From the NCBI RefSeq assembly GCF_003353055.1, contig NZ_QKWJ01000009.1, forward strand, positions 62,001 through 126,000: a DNA stretch of 64,000 nt. Direction: 5' to 3'. The stretch comes from Cupriavidus lacunae. GTDB taxonomy: Bacteria > Pseudomonadota > Gammaproteobacteria > Burkholderiales > Burkholderiaceae. The position numbers were made by a program, and so were the translations under genes. This document shows, piece by piece, positions 35,956 through 57,182 of the stretch; within the stretch, counting starts at the first letter, position 1; every line of letters starts with the position of its first letter. The notes beneath the pieces are model-generated. The model saw only the letters and a list, made by a program, of their open reading frames with translations, had not been told where the DNA came from and ran no database searches.

Positions 35956-36180
35956 ATGCCCAATACGCTCAACACCCAGCTCAACCTGGCGCGACCCGAC
36001 GACTTCTACGAAGCACTGATCGACATGCACCGCGACCTCGACGAAGCGCAGAGCCAGGCCGCCAACGCGCAACTGATCCTGCTGCTGGCCAACCATATCG
36101 GCGACCACGACGTGCTGCTGGCCGCCATGGCCGCCGCGCGCGAAGGCGTGACCGCAATGGCGGCCACGACGCCAGCCTGA
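35956..36180 (+). CDS. DUF2783 family protein
   Basis: 74-residue protein with the family core D-D-F-Y-E-A-L-I-D-M-H-R-D-L and L-I-L-L-L-A-N-H-I-G-D. Members usually sit right after FAD monooxygenase genes, as here, and their role is unknown; an accessory or stability function is a guess. GCGGAGA precedes the ATG. A strong terminator follows the stop directly. Confidence 0.83.
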   Translation: MPNTLNTQLNLARPDDFYEALIDMHRDLDEAQSQAANAQLILLLANHIGDHDVLLAAMAAAREGVTAMAATTPA

Positions 36181-36185
36181 CCTGA

Positions 36186-36223
36186 CGCCGGTGCGGCCCG
36201 GCCGCACCGGCGCCGCGTTTTTT
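36186..36223 (+). terminator. Rho-independent terminator after DUF2783 gene
   Basis: Perfect 11-bp stem CGCCGGTGCGG/CCGCACCGGCG (36186-36212) with loop CCCGG, then CCGCG and TTTTTT at 36218-36223. The U-tract starts 5 nt after the stem, slightly far. It separates the monooxygenase operon from the transporter gene. Confidence 0.78.
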
Positions 36224-36321
36224 CTCAGACCATCCCGGGCCAACGCGCGCCAGACGCGGCCCGCTGGCGGCACCCGCCGGCTGCCCGCCGCCGCAGCCAC
36301 CACCGTACGGAGACAACGTTC

Positions 36322-37680
36322 ATGAGCCATCCGGTCTCAGGGGATCTTTCGTCCCTATCCAGCCTGACGCCCCCCGCCCAGCCCCTTGCCGCACTGGCTG
36401 CGCCCGATGAAGACGCGCTCTACCGCAAGGTCTGGCTGCGCATCATCCCGTTCCTGTTCATCTGCTACGTGGTGTCGTTCCTGGACCGCATCAACATCGG
36501 CTTCGCCCAGCTGCAGATGAAGCAGGACCTCGGCTTCAGCGACGCCATGTACGGCCTGGGCGCCGCCGTCTTCTACGTCGGCTACGTGCTGTGCGAGGTG
36601 CCCAGCAACATGCTGCTGGCACGTTTCGGTGCGCGCCACACGTTCACGCGCATCATGGTGCTGTGGGGTGTGGCTTCGGTAGCGATGATGGCTGTTTCCA
36701 CGCCCACCCAGTTCTATGCGCTGCGCTTCCTGCTGGGCGTGTTCGAGGCCGGCTTCTTCCCCGGCATCGTGCTCTACCTGACCTATTGGTTCCCGGCGCG
36801 CCGGCGTGCCGCGGTGATGGCGATCTTCTTTGCCGGCGTGGCGGTGGCGGGCGTGCTGGGCGGGCTGGTGTCCGGCTGGATCATGCGCGACATGGCCGGC
36901 GTGCTCGGCCTGCAGGGCTGGAAGTGGATGTTTGCGATCGAGGGGGCGCCCGCGGTGCTGCTGGGGCTGGTGGCCGCGCGCTTGCTGGTGGACGGCCCGC
37001 AGCAGGCCAGTTGGCTGACCGACGGCGAACGCGCCCACCTGGCGCGTGACACCGCCGCGCAGGCGCATGCCGGCGGCCATTCGCTGCAGGCGTTGCGCCA
37101 GGTGCTGCGCAACCCGCGCGTGTACTTGTTCGCCTTCATCTATTTTTCGCTCACCTGCGGCTCGCTGGCGCTGAGCTTCTGGATGCCGCTGATGATCCGC
37201 GACTTCGGCATCACCGACGTGGTGTCGGTCAGCCTGTATTCGGTGGTGCCCAATGCGGTGGGCGCGGTCGGCCTGATCCTGATCGCGCGCCATTCCGACC
37301 GCACCGGCGAGCGCCACCGCCACTTCCTGCTGTGCACGGCAGGCGGCGCGCTGGCCCTGGCGGCGCTGACGCTGCACCTGCCCAGCCTGGCGGTGATGCT
37401 GGCCATCCTGTCGGTGGCCGCGGTGCTGATCTTTGCCGCGCTGCCAGTGTTCTGGTCGCTGCCGCCCAGCTACCTGCCGGGCGCGGGCGCGGCCGCGGGC
37501 ATCGCCTTCATCAGCAGCATCGGCATCACCAGCGGCATCGTCAGCCCGTGGGTGATCGGGCAGATCAAGACCCAGACCGGCAGCCTGGACAATGCGCTCT
37601 ACCTGCTGGCGGCGCTGCTGCTGGCCAGCGGGCTGGCCATGTGGCTGGGCGTGCCAAAGCAGCCCGCGCGGCCGGCCTGA
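36322..37680 (+). CDS. MFS transporter, anion:cation symporter family
   Basis: 452-residue inner-membrane symporter with 12 predicted helices. The ACS signature begins with R-I-I-P-F-L-F-I-C-Y-V-V-S-F-L-D-R-I-N near residue 37, and G-x-F-E-A-G-F-F-P-G lies near residue 140. Relatives take up phthalate, glucarate or other organic acids. ACGGAGA lies 9 bp before the ATG. A terminator in front means it probably has its own promoter in the 100 bp between. Uptake for the monooxygenase module is inferred from position. Confidence 0.88.
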   Translation: MSHPVSGDLSSLSSLTPPAQPLAALAAPDEDALYRKVWLRIIPFLFICYVVSFLDRINIGFAQLQMKQDLGFSDAMYGLGAAVFYVGYVLCEVPSNMLLARFGARHTFTRIMVLWGVASVAMMAVSTPTQFYALRFLLGVFEAGFFPGIVLYLTYWFPARRRAAVMAIFFAGVAVAGVLGGLVSGWIMRDMAGVLGLQGWKWMFAIEGAPAVLLGLVAARLLVDGPQQASWLTDGERAHLARDTAAQAHAGGHSLQALRQVLRNPRVYLFAFIYFSLTCGSLALSFWMPLMIRDFGITDVVSVSLYSVVPNAVGAVGLILIARHSDRTGERHRHFLLCTAGGALALAALTLHLPSLAVMLAILSVAAVLIFAALPVFWSLPPSYLPGAGAAAGIAFISSIGITSGIVSPWVIGQIKTQTGSLDNALYLLAALLLASGLAMWLGVPKQPARPA

Positions 37681-37713
37681 ACCAAGCCGCAGGCGTCTTC
37701 AAAACCGGAATGT

Positions 37714-37732
37714 CCGCACCCGCGGGGTGCGG
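37714..37732. terminator. Hairpin between convergent genes
   Basis: Perfect 8-bp stem CCGCACCC/GGGTGCGG with a GCG loop, between the MFS gene (stop 37680) and the minus-strand gene ending at 37736. No U-tract is seen on either strand. Confidence 0.5.
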
Positions 37733-37735
37733 CGT

Positions 37736-38044
37736 TCAGTGGGATCGTCCGCAGGGGATGACGGAGGCGATTTCCTCGCGCATTACCTCGACCACGTCGT
37801 CGATCTCCAGGCCTTCGGCCGTGACCAGCACGTCCTGTCCGCGGCCGATCGCGTAGACCACGCCGCGCCAGTGGCCAGGCTCGACGGCCTCGCACAAGCG
37901 GATATTGAATTCGGTGTCCTGATCCTGGCTATATACCGTCACCAGGTCGCCCACCTGGGGAGTGCGCACCGCTTCTCCGTCGAACGCCCGGGCCACCACG
38001 GTCACCGGCGACTGCGTCAGCCCCCTGGCAAATCTTGCTCGCAT
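37736..38044 (-). CDS. Hypothetical protein
   Basis: 102-residue acidic soluble protein that I do not recognise. It contains V-G-D-L-V-T-V-Y near residue 31 and an acidic C-terminal helix (D-D-V-V-E-V-M-R-E-E-I). GAGGAG lies 6 bp before the ATG, a strong sign that it is translated. It is divergent from the DUF2188 gene and stands alone on its strand. Confidence 0.68.
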   Translation of the reverse strand: MRARFARGLTQSPVTVVARAFDGEAVRTPQVGDLVTVYSQDQDTEFNIRLCEAVEPGHWRGVVYAIGRGQDVLVTAEGLEIDDVVEVMREEIASVIPCGRSH

Positions 38045-38219
38045 GGTCCGCTCCTCTTTTTGCGATCCAAGTCCAGCTTACAAGAGGCCCGACAAATAAC
38101 CAGGGATTTCCATCGAAAAGTGGAACCTAGTGCGCTTTGCGCGCCTGTCAGACACCGCCGGATAGACAGCGCGCGCAGATACGCCACAATGAATGCATCC
38201 CTATTCGAGGAGACACAAC

Positions 38220-38441
38220 ATGGGCAGCAACATACACGTCGTCCCGCACGACGAGGGCTGGGATGTCATCCACGAAGGCGCGCGCTACGCTGAATCGCAC
38301 CATGCCACGCAGGAAGAAGCGGTGGCGGCCGGCACCACCAAGGCGCAGCGCGAACATGTCGAACTGCTGATCCACGGCCGCGACGGCCAGATCCGGGCGC
38401 GCAACAGCTTCGGCCACGATCCGCGCGCCATTCCGGGCTGA
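38220..38441 (+). CDS. DUF2188 family protein
   Basis: 73-residue protein with the DUF2188 pattern: I-H-V-V-P-H-D-E-G-W near the start, a middle helix E-E-A-V-A-A-G, and the end L-I-H-G-R-D-G-Q-I-R-A-R-N-S-F-G-H-D-P. The function is unknown. GAGGAGA precedes the ATG at 38220. It lies upstream of the glucan operon but is separated from it by 344 bp. Confidence 0.82.
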   Translation: MGSNIHVVPHDEGWDVIHEGARYAESHHATQEEAVAAGTTKAQREHVELLIHGRDGQIRARNSFGHDPRAIPG

Positions 38442-38785
38442 CCTGCCGCACGCGCTGCGCAACGGCCAAAAGCGGCTTGCACGCGAAACCCTTCCCGGAC
38501 GGTGCCGGGGCGACTGCCAGTGCGGTCCTGCGCAAGCCCGGCCTGCCGCCCCGCGCGTTCTTTCCATCGGCATGGCGCGAGCCGGTAGTTTTTACAAGCA
38601 GCTCCGCATCGCGCACATGAAGGGCGGCGGCGTTTTCCCTTGAAGCGCCTTGTCTCGGGGCATAACGGCGCCGGGCCGGGCGTGCTGGCACGCACTTCGC
38701 ATGGCAGTGCCATCCCGCCGGCTGGCCGCGAGGCGCCGGCTCGGGATTTTGTTGCTCCACCGGAGCGAAACCCCGGGAGGACTTT
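38442..38785 (+). other. Non-coding stretch before the glucan/trehalose operon
   Basis: 344-bp gap in which I see no gene. It must hold the promoter of the 21-kb operon, but no convincing sigma-70 -35/-10 pair was found. GGGAGG at 38775-38780 is the ribosome binding site of glgE. Open frames here have no family resemblance. Confidence 0.5.
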
Positions 38786-42187
<3,402 letters not shown>

Positions 42188-42208
42188 CAGGCATACGTGG
42201 AGACACGG

Positions 42209-45564
<3,356 letters not shown>

Positions 45565-45568
<4 letters not shown>

Positions 45569-47843
45569 GCCCTGCGGCCAACACCACCGCCGGCACGCAA
45601 ACCGGCATGCTCCCGGTCCATGAACTCGAGGCCCTGCTTGGCGCGCGCCACCATGACCCGTTTGCGGTGCTGGGCCCCCACCCTGATGGCGACAGCACGC
45701 TGGTGCGCGCCTGCCTGCCGGGCGCGGCATCGGTGCAGCTGGCCGATGCCAGCGGAACGCCGCTGGCGCAAATGGAGCGGCTGCATGGCGGCGGCATCTT
45801 CGCCGCGCGTCTGCCGCGCGCACACAAAGCCGATGCCGCCGGCTACCGGCTGCGCGTGCAATGGTCCGACGGCACCGAGCAATGCAGCGCCGATCCCTAC
45901 GCTTTCGGACTGCTGCTGGGCGAGCTGGACCTGCACCTGATCGCCGAGGGCCGCCACTTCGAGCTGGGCGCCTGCCTGGGCGCGCAATGGCAACGCGTGG
46001 ACGGCATCGACGGCGTGCGCTTTGCGGTCTGGGCACCCAACGCGCGGCGTGTCTCGGTGATCGCCGACTTCAACGGCTGGCACCCGGCGCGGCACCCGAT
46101 GCGGCTGCGCCATCCCAGCGGCATCTGGGAGCTGTTCGTCCCTGCCGCGCTGGGCGCGCAGCCGGGCAGCCGCTACAAGTACGACCTGCTCGACCCGCAG
46201 GGCACCGAACTGCCCGACAAGGCCGACCCGCTGGCGCAGGCCACCGAGGCGCCGCCCGCCACCGCATCGGTTGTCGCCGGGCCGGGGCAAGGCGCGCCAC
46301 CATTCACCTGGCACGACGCCGACTGGATGGCGCGCCGCGAAGTCGCCGACCCTTACAGCGCGCCGATGTCCGTCTACGAAGTCCATGTGCTGTCGTGGCT
46401 GCGCGCCGCCAACGACCCGCAACGCGGCTGGGAAATCCTGGCCGAGCGGCTGGTGCCCTACGTGCAGGAGCTTGGCTTCACCCATATCGAGCTGCTGCCC
46501 GTCACCGAGCACCCGTTCGGCGGCTCCTGGGGCTACCAGCCGCTGTCGCTGTATGCGCCCACCGCGCGCCTGGGCCCGCCGCAGGCCTTCGCCGCGTTTA
46601 TCGACCGCTGCCACCAGGCTGGGATCGGCGTGATCCTGGACTGGGTGCCGGCGCACTTCCCCACCGATCCGCACGGACTGGCGCGCTTCGACGGCACCGC
46701 GCTGTATGAGCACAAGGACCCGCGCGAAGGCTTCCACCAGGACTGGAACACGCTGATCTACAACCTCGGCCGCAACGAGGTGCGCGGCTTCCTGCTGGCC
46801 GGCGCGCTGCACTGGCTGGAGCACTTCCACGCCGACGGCCTGCGCGTCGACGCGGTGGCGTCCATGCTCTACCGCGACTACAGCCGCGAGCCCGGCCAGT
46901 GGGTGCCAAACCGCTTCGGCGGCCGCGAAAACCTCGAAGCCGTGGACTTCCTGCGCGAACTCAACGCCGTGGTCCATGAGCGTTGCCCCGGCGCACTGAC
47001 CATCGCCGAGGAGTCCACCGCATGGCCCGGCGTGACCGCCAGCGTGGCCAGCGGCGGGCTCGGCTTTGACTTCAAATGGAATATGGGGTGGATGCACGAT
47101 ACGCTGCACTACCTTGGCCATGAGCCCATCCACCGCGCCTGGCACCACCAGGACATGACCTTTGGCCTGGTCTACGCCTGGTCCGAAGCCTTCGTGCTGC
47201 CGCTGTCGCACGACGAGGTGGTGCACGGCAAGGGGTCGATGATCGGCAAGGTGCCCGGCGACGACTGGCAGCGCTTCGCCGGCCTGCGCGCCTACTACGG
47301 CTTCATGTGGACCCACCCGGGCAAGAAGCTGCTGTTCATGGGCGGCGAGCTGGCGCAGTGGCAGGAATGGAACCACGATGCCGAGCTGGACTGGCCGCTG
47401 CTGGACCAGCCCATGCACCGCGGCGTGCATACGCTGGTGCGCGACCTCAACCGCCTCTACCGCGAACTGCCCGCGCTGCATGCGCTGGACCACAGCCCCG
47501 AGGGCTTCCGCTGGGTGGTCGGCGACGACAACCACAACAGCGTGTTCGCATGGCTGCGCCGCGCCGGTCCCGACAGCCGCGAGGCGGTGCTGGTGGTGGC
47601 AAACATGACCCCGGTGCCGCGCTACAACTACCGGCTCGGGGTGCCGTACGCAGGCACCTGGCAGGAATGCCTGAATACCGATGCGGCCGTGTATGGCGGC
47701 AGCAATGTCGGCAACGGCGGCGCAGTGGCGGCGGTGGAGGTGCCGTCACACGGCCAGCCGGCTTCGCTCGCGCTGACGCTGCCGCCGCTGGCCACGCTGG
47801 TGCTGCGCTTCGATCACGGTGGCAGTAGCCGGGGCGCATCCAC

Positions 47844-47847
<4 letters not shown>
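45565..47847 (+). CDS. glgB: 1,4-alpha-glucan branching enzyme
   Basis: Introduces alpha-1,6 branches into the GlgE product; 760 residues, the usual GlgB length with N-terminal extension. Two beta-sandwich domains (about 25-115 and 130-230) precede the barrel, with nucleophile D429 (L-R-V-D-A-V-A-S) and acid/base E482 (A-E-E-S-T-A-W-P). GGGAGG lies before the ATG, which overlaps the treS-mak stop by four bases. The end overlaps glgX in the same way. Confidence 0.95.
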
Positions 47848-50101
<2,254 letters not shown>

Positions 50102-50105
<4 letters not shown>

Positions 50106-52390
50106 GCCCGCGCGCCACCCGCCACCCCACCCACCGCGCCGCACCCACGCCGCTGCATGCGCTGGCGCTGCGCGCGGGCCTGCTGCCCCAGTGGACGGAT
50201 GCCTGGAACCAGCCCCGGACGGTCTCCGACGCCGCGCTGCGGCGCGTGCTGGACGGGCTGGGCCTCCCTGGTGCCACCACTGGCCAGTGCGAGGCGTCGC
50301 GCGCGTGGCTTGCGTCCGACGACGCCGCGCACGCGCTGCCGCCGCTGGTCACCGCCGAGCGCGGCAAGCCCATGGCGGTGCCGTGGCCGCATACGCTGCC
50401 GCAGCGCGCCTACCGGCTGACGCTGGAGGACGGCGCCATCGTCACCGGCACCGCAGTGCGCGGCAACGATGACAGCGCGCGCGACAGCGACGGCGCCATG
50501 CTGCTGCCGGCCATCGACGTATGCGGCTACCACCGCCTGGAGCTGGGCGATGCGCACACCGTGCTGGCGGTTGCGCCGCCACGCTGCTACGGCGTTGCCG
50601 ATGCCCTGCGCCACGCCGGTCGCGCGGGCGAACTGACCCGGCCCTGGGGCCTGGCGGTGCAGCTCTACAGCCTGCGGCGCGGCGCGCCCTGCGGCATGGG
50701 CGACCTGAGCGCGCTGGCGCAGTGCTGCATCAGCGCCGCCGGCGCCCGCGCCGACGCCGTGGCCATCAACCCGCTGCACGCCGGCTTTGCCGCGCTTCCC
50801 GAGCGCTATAGCCCGTACGCGCCGTCCAGCCGGCTGTTCCTGAACCCGCTTTATGCCGACCCCGCCGCGCAGTTCGGGCAGGCCGCGGTGGACGCGGCCA
50901 TCGCCGCGCTGGGCGCGGGCGAAGCGCTGGCCGCGCTGGAAGCGCGCAGCGAGATCGACTGGATCGCGCTGGCGCCGCTGCGCTACGCCATCCTGCGGTG
51001 GCTATGGGAGCGCCGCGAGACGCTGCTGCCGCGCGCGACGCTCGATGACTGCGCCGCCTTTCGCGCGCGCGGCGGCACTACGCTGCATGCGCACGCCTGC
51101 TACGAGGCGATCCAGGCCCAGCGGCTGGCCGACAGCGCCAGCGGCACGAACCACAACGCCGCGCCCGACTGGCGCTGCTGGCCGGTCACGCTGCGCTCGC
51201 CCGGCGACGCCGCCGTGGCGGCCTTTGCACAGGCCCATGCCGATGCGGTTGGCTACCACGCCTTCCTGCAATGGATCGCCGCCGACGGCATGGCACGCGC
51301 GCAGCGGGGGGCACGCAATGCCGGCATGGCGGTCGGCATCGTCTCCGACCTGGCGGTAGGCGCCGACCCTGGCGGCAGCCAGGCCTGGACGCGGCAACAG
51401 GAAATCCTGGCGGGCTTCCATGCCGGCGCGCCCCCGGACCTGTACAACCCGCTCGGGCAGGACTGGGGCGTGGCGGTGTTCTCGCCGCGCGGACTGCGCC
51501 GCCACGGCTACGCCGCCTTCCTGGAAATGCTGCGCGCCAACCTGGCCCATGCCGGCGGCCTGCGCATCGACCATGTGCTGGGCCTGGCGCGCCTGTGGCT
51601 GGTGCCGGCCGGCGCCCCGGCGAGCGACGGCGCCTACCTGCGCTACCCACTGCAGGACATGCTGCGGCTGGTGGCGCTGGAGTCATGGCGGCACCGCGCC
51701 ATCATCATCGGCGAGAACCTGGGCACGGTACCGCCGGAGCTGAATGCGGCGCTGTCGGCGCGTGGCGTGCTGGGCATCGACGTGCTGTGGTTCCAGCGCG
51801 AAGAAAGCGCGCCCGCCGATGCGGCGGAGGCAGCGCACCGCGTGCCCGACGCGGCGGTCGACACAGTGCCGGCCTTCCTGCCGCCCGCGGACTGGCAGCC
51901 CGATGCCGTCGGCACCACCTCGACGCACGACCTTCCCACGGTCACCGGCTGGTGGGCCGGCCGTGACCTGGCGTGGCGCGACCGGCTGCGCCTGCTGGCG
52001 CCCGGCGAAACCCTCGAAGACGTGCAAGCCGGCCGTGCGCGCGAGCGCAGTGCGCTATGGCAGGCGCTGTGCGATGCGGGGCTGTGCAGCGGCGCCGAGC
52101 CGGACCCCGCCCATGCCCCGCTCGATGCCGTACTGGCGTGGCTGGGCACGGCGCGCACCGCCATGCGGCTGGTGCCGCTGGAAGACCTGCTGGGAGAAGC
52201 CGAGCAGCCCAACCTGCCCGGCACCACCAGCATTCATCCCAACTGGCAGCGCCGGCTCGATGCCGATGTGCGTGCGCTGTTCGATACCCCGGCGGTGCGC
52301 GCGCGGGCCGATGCCGTGCGCGGCGCCAAAAGTGCCGCGCGCGAGACCAGCGCCGCGATCCGTCCACGCACGCATCGCACCATCCGCTAA
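50102..52390 (+). CDS. malQ: 4-alpha-glucanotransferase (amylomaltase)
   Basis: Disproportionates short maltodextrins, moving glucan units between chains; 762 residues, the long bacterial GH77 form with an N-terminal region of about 170 residues. The nucleophile is D490 (L-R-I-D-H-V-L-G), the acid/base E538 (I-G-E-N-L-G-T), and the third Asp lies in S-T-H-D-L-P-T. It starts at a GTG overlapping the glgX stop. It recycles maltodextrins left by GlgX and GlgP into chains long enough for GlgP or TreY. Confidence 0.94.
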
Positions 52391-52422
52391 GCTTGACCCA
52401 CCCCCATGCGCAGGAGCCCGCC

Positions 52423-54966
<2,544 letters not shown>

Positions 54967-55202
54967 GGCACGCGGCGTTTGCTGAGGCTTGGCGCGGTTG
55001 GCGGAGCTGGATATTGCATGGTCGCGCTGCCCGGGTAGTTCCTACAATGGCCCATGTAACAAAGCCGGCCACGCACTTGTGCCCTGACCTGTTGCCTCGC
55101 CCCGCGAATGCACCGTTTTGCCGGCATGGCGTTCGCATGGCGTCAGGGCTGGCCGTTGCAGCCCGAAAGCCGTCCGAATACGCCCGAAGGCAGGAGCCGA
55201 AT

Positions 55203-57182
55203 TTGACTGTCAACCCGTTTCTCGCCACCGGCGCCAGGTCCGCATCGCCCAGCCTGGCCCCGCGCGACTGCTTCGCAGCGCCTTCCGCCCCCGCCTTCTC
55301 CTCCGACGACGAACTATTGCAGGACTACCTGTTCGGGCCGGCCTGGCTACCCGACGGGCGCGTGCGTTTCCGGCTGTGGGCACCGGATGCGGCCGATCAA
55401 GGGCAGGCAGTGCGGCTGGAAATTGCCGGGCTGGGTCCGGTGCATATGGCCTGCGGCCCCAATGGCTGGTTCGAGGCCATCGTGCCGTGCTGCAAAGGCG
55501 CGCGCTACTGGTTCCGGCTTGACGACGGCACGATGGTGCCGGACCCGGCATCGCGCGGGCAGGCCGACGACGTGCACGGTCCCAGCATCGTGCCCGCCCC
55601 CGACGCCGCCGGCACGTTCGCATGGACCTGCCCCGACTGGCGCGGGCGCCCGTGGCACGAAGCCATCATCTATGAAATGCACGTGGGCCTGTGCGGTGGC
55701 TTTGCGGGCGCTGCACAGCAACTGCCGCGGCTGGCCGCGCTCGGCTTCACCGCAGTGGAGCTGATGCCGGTCGCCGAGTTTCCCGGCACGCGCAACTGGG
55801 GCTACGACGGCGTGCTCCCCTTTGCGCCAGAGTCCGGCTATGGCACGCCGGACGAACTGCGCGCCCTGGTGGACCGCGCACACCAGCTCGGCCTGATGGT
55901 GCTGCTCGACGTGGTCTACAACCATTTCGGGCCCGAGGGCAACTATCTGCACCACTACGCCAGCGCATTTTTCCGTGCCGACCGGCAGACCCCGTGGGGC
56001 CCGGCCATCGATTTCCGCCAGCCGCAGGTGCGGCGCTTCTTCACCGAGAATGCGCGCTACTGGCTGGAGCAGTTCCGCTTCGACGGCTTGCGGCTCGATG
56101 CCGTGCACGCCATCGATGACGAAGGCTGGCTGGCGGCGCTGCCGGGCGAACTGCGCGCCATGCTGGCCGCGGGCGACGGCGCCAACCGCCATCTCCACCT
56201 GGTGCTGGAAAACGACAACAACGATGCTGGCCTGCTGGCCGCGGGCTATGACGCGCAGTGGAACGACGATGTCCACCACGCGTTGCACGTGCTGCTGACC
56301 CGTGAGGAAGACGGCTATTACCGCGACTACACTTCGTGCCCGGATGTAGAGGGTGAAGCGCCTGCTGCGGCCGGGCGCGGCCAGCCTGCGCTGCGTCACC
56401 TGGCGCGTGTGCTGGGCGAAGGCTTTGCCTACCAGGGCGAGTTGTCATCCTTTCGCTCTGCCGCAGGGCACGAAGTGCGTCGCGGCCAGCCCAGTGCGCA
56501 CCTGCCGCCCACGGCCTTTGTCTGCTTCCTGCAGAACCATGACCAGGCCGGCAACCGCGCACTGGGCGAACGGCTGGCCAGCCTGGCGGACCGCGACGCG
56601 CTGCGCGCGGCCGTGGCGCTGCAACTGCTGTGCCCGCAGGTGCCGCTGGTGTTCATGGGCGAAGAGACCGGCACCCAGCGGCCCTTCCTGTATTTCACCA
56701 GCCATCCGCCGGAACTGGCCCGCGCCGTGCGCGACGGGCGCCGCCGCGAGTTCGCCGCCACCGCCGCGTTCCGCGACGATGCGCGCGCGACGGCGATCCC
56801 CGATCCCAACGACCCGGCCACCTTCGAAGCCTCGCGCCCAGGCCTCGAAGACGATGGCGACTGGGCGCCCTACTACCGCGAGCTGCTGGCCGTGCGGCGC
56901 CGCGAACTGCTGCACCGGCTGGCCGGCTGCCAGAGCGCCGGGGTCGATATCCTGGGCCCGGCGGCACTGTGCGCGCGCTGGCGCCTGACGGACGGCATGG
57001 AGCTGAGCCTGTGGCTGAACCTGGGCAGCGAAGCCGTGCCGTGCACGCGCCCGTGCCGCGACATGAGCACGGCACTGCATGAGAGCGTCACCGGTGCGGC
57101 CGCGGAATTGTCGGCCGGCATGCTGCTGCCGCGCACCTGCGTCGCCACCGTGTGCGAGCCCGCCGGGGCGCGCGCAAGATGA
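55203..57182 (+). CDS. treZ: Malto-oligosyltrehalose trehalohydrolase
   Basis: Cleaves trehalose from the end of maltooligosyl-trehalose; 659 residues, slightly long for TreZ. An N-terminal CBM48-like region (about 45-130) precedes the barrel with D299 (L-R-L-D-A-V-H-A), E336 (V-L-E-N-D-N-N) and L-Q-N-H-D-Q. TTG 55203 is chosen because AGGAG at 55192-55196 sits 6 bp before it; ATG 55137 in frame is the alternative. The 236 bp upstream may hold an internal promoter; TACAAT at 55043 is a -10-like element, but no -35 is correctly spaced. The stop overlaps treY. Confidence 0.93.
   Translation: MTVNPFLATGARSASPSLAPRDCFAAPSAPAFSSDDELLQDYLFGPAWLPDGRVRFRLWAPDAADQGQAVRLEIAGLGPVHMACGPNGWFEAIVPCCKGARYWFRLDDGTMVPDPASRGQADDVHGPSIVPAPDAAGTFAWTCPDWRGRPWHEAIIYEMHVGLCGGFAGAAQQLPRLAALGFTAVELMPVAEFPGTRNWGYDGVLPFAPESGYGTPDELRALVDRAHQLGLMVLLDVVYNHFGPEGNYLHHYASAFFRADRQTPWGPAIDFRQPQVRRFFTENARYWLEQFRFDGLRLDAVHAIDDEGWLAALPGELRAMLAAGDGANRHLHLVLENDNNDAGLLAAGYDAQWNDDVHHALHVLLTREEDGYYRDYTSCPDVEGEAPAAAGRGQPALRHLARVLGEGFAYQGELSSFRSAAGHEVRRGQPSAHLPPTAFVCFLQNHDQAGNRALGERLASLADRDALRAAVALQLLCPQVPLVFMGEETGTQRPFLYFTSHPPELARAVRDGRRREFAATAAFRDDARATAIPDPNDPATFEASRPGLEDDGDWAPYYRELLAVRRRELLHRLAGCQSAGVDILGPAALCARWRLTDGMELSLWLNLGSEAVPCTRPCRDMSTALHESVTGAAAELSAGMLLPRTCVATVCEPAGARAR

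Noticed and set aside
55014..55048. Possible promoter TTGCAT...TACAAT before treZ
   Set aside because: The spacer is 23 bp, far from the 17 bp optimum, and no better -35 is found. Only the -10-like element is mentioned.
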